Shown in pieces: positions 61,306 through 64,000 of a stretch of DNA of 64,000 nt; the stretch's first letter is position 1; each line of letters begins with the position of its first letter. The DNA is from Paenibacillus sp. FSL H8-0537 (GTDB lineage Bacteria > Bacillota > Bacilli > Paenibacillales > Paenibacillaceae): assembly GCF_038051995.1 (NCBI RefSeq), contig NZ_CP150290.1, positions 6,293,501 to 6,357,500 on the forward strand, read 5' to 3'. The notes under the pieces are model-generated. The model was not told the origin of the DNA and ran no database searches. It worked only from the letters and a program-made list of their open reading frames with translations. Both the position numbers and the translations under genes were made by a program.

Positions 61306-61333
61306 ATTATACGCAAAATTTAAGAAAGGTCAA
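61306..61333 (-). promoter_or_regulatory. sigma-A-type promoter of ctsR-mcsA-mcsB-clpC
   Basis: The minus strand shows TTGACC, a 16-base spacer and TATAAT, followed at once by the CtsR operator. Confidence 0.8.
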
Positions 61334-61360
61334 GAGATGGAATCTTAATTTTCTGACTAT

Positions 61361-61624
61361 TCATCCACAAGCTATTATGCACAAGGCTACTACCTAGCAT
61401 GATGCGAAAAAGCACTAATTATACCCGACCAGCCTAGATCAATCCTATTTATAAACAGGCTGTGCATAAAAAGTGAACGAATGTGCATAACTCGTGTTTA
61501 CATTATGTTCATATAACGCCGATCAAACTTACCCACATGTGAACAACCGCGCTAACACGGACTTATACACGCCACAAAAAAAATACTATGCACCTCATCC
61601 ACGGCTGTAGATAAGTTGTGCACA
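61361..61624. other. cluster of DnaA-box-like 9-mers
   Basis: Three exact matches to TTATNCACA: TTATGCACA at 61375-61383 (plus) and at 61461-61469 and 61482-61490 (minus). Five one-mismatch sites: TCATCCACA 61361-61369, TTACCCACA 61529-61537, TTGTTCACA 61538-61546 (minus), TTATACACG 61563-61571, TTGTGCACA 61616-61624. The region is AT-rich, intergenic and otherwise empty. Confidence 0.6.
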
Positions 61625-61666
61625 GCATTTTCACTATATGATTGTCTAACTCATTTACAAGACAAC

Positions 61667-61695
61667 AAAAAACCTGCCGCAATGATTGCGACAGG
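61667..61695 (-). terminator. rho-independent terminator of the rRNA operon
   Basis: GCCTGTCGCAATCATTGCGGCAGG followed by TTTTTT on the minus strand (stem about nine pairs with one G-T), eight bases after the 5S 3' end. Confidence 0.9.
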
Positions 61696-61703
61696 CTTCT
61701 CGT

Positions 61704-61820
61704 GCTTGGCGACGTCCTACTCTCCCAGGACCCTGCGGTCCAAGTACCATCGGCGCTGGAGGGCTTAACGGTCGTGTTCGGGATGGGAACGCGTGGTTCC
61801 CCTCCGCCATCGCCACCAAA
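61704..61820 (-). rRNA. rrf: 5S ribosomal RNA
   Basis: 117 bases from TTTGGTGGCGATGGCGGAGG to the complementary GTAGGACGTCGCCAAGC. The terminal helix pairs TTGGTGGCG with CGTCGCCAAG, and the internal CCCATCCCGAACACGACCG segment (loop B/C region) is typical. No tRNA gene follows before the terminator. Confidence 0.97.
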
Positions 61821-61894
61821 CGGATTGCGTACGGGTATTGCTACCCTCAAAACTGGATGCGAAAGACAATGTCTGAAACTTTAGCGTGTTGTTA

Positions 61895-64000
<2,106 letters not shown>

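Noticed and set aside
61821..61894. tRNA gene in the 23S-5S spacer
   Set aside because: The 74-base spacer lacks a cloverleaf or CCA end.

Overview
The window reads as a chromosomal segment from an endospore-forming, low-GC Gram-positive bacterium of the Paenibacillus type. Gene order, protein lengths and motifs follow the origin-proximal rrn-ctsR-radA-gltX-rpoB-S10 stretch known from Bacillus subtilis. Sporulation or stress genes of that lineage (cwlD, sigH, disA, ctsR-mcsA-mcsB-clpC) are present, and ribosomal proteins S14, L33 and L36 carry zinc-ligand cysteines. Only one convincing gene, at 51408-51803, lies on the plus strand. Everything else is transcribed right to left, so the description below runs from high to low coordinates.

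64000-61700: the 3' two thirds of a 23S rRNA, a 5S rRNA and a terminator. 61660-61340: an intergenic region with many DnaA-box-like 9-mers, then the CtsR-controlled promoter. 61213-56600: ctsR-mcsA-mcsB-clpC (heat-shock regulator, arginine kinase and its activator, AAA+ unfoldase). 56444-55536: a Fur-box promoter followed by an ankyrin-repeat gene and an IsdG-type haem monooxygenase gene. 55379-52091: radA, disA and pssA. 51803-51408: the plus-strand gene. 51258-46557: PIN/TRAM protein, ispD, ispF and gltX. 46466-41201: a T-box-controlled cysE-cysS-mrnC-rlmB-yacP group, then sigH. 40873-37408: rpmG-secE-nusG-rplK-rplA-rplJ-rplL with an L10-type leader. 37192-28999: an RsmC-like methyltransferase gene, rpoB and rpoC. 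28780-24012: rplGB-rpsL-rpsG-fusA-tuf. 23815-20936: a three-gene ABC uptake system inserted between tuf and rpsJ. 20451-5344: the S10-spc-alpha cluster from rpsJ to rplQ, including secY, adk, map, infA and rpoA. 4723-2930: truA, rplM, rpsI. 2656-1: cysH, cwlD and the start of mrp.

Most genes supply the core of gene expression: RNA polymerase subunits, ribosomal proteins, EF-Tu, EF-G, IF-1, NusG, two aminoacyl-tRNA synthetases, rRNA/tRNA modification and RNA-processing enzymes, and the SecY/SecE translocon.

The less ordinary content is intergenic. Two families of palindromic repeats are dispersed through the window. One (A/B paired hairpins) occurs near 22.7, 37.3, 48.75 and 51.9 kb. The other is a long imperfect inverted repeat near 5.1 and 48.2 kb, with a partial copy just 3' of gltX near 46.5 kb. 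Other notable points are the DnaA-box cluster, the Fur-box haem operon, the T-box leader of cysE, TTG starts for rpoB, rpoC and mcsB, and a repeat-rich gap where the ecfA-ecfA-ecfT transporter genes sit in B. subtilis. No CRISPR array, prophage, transposase or toxin system was seen.
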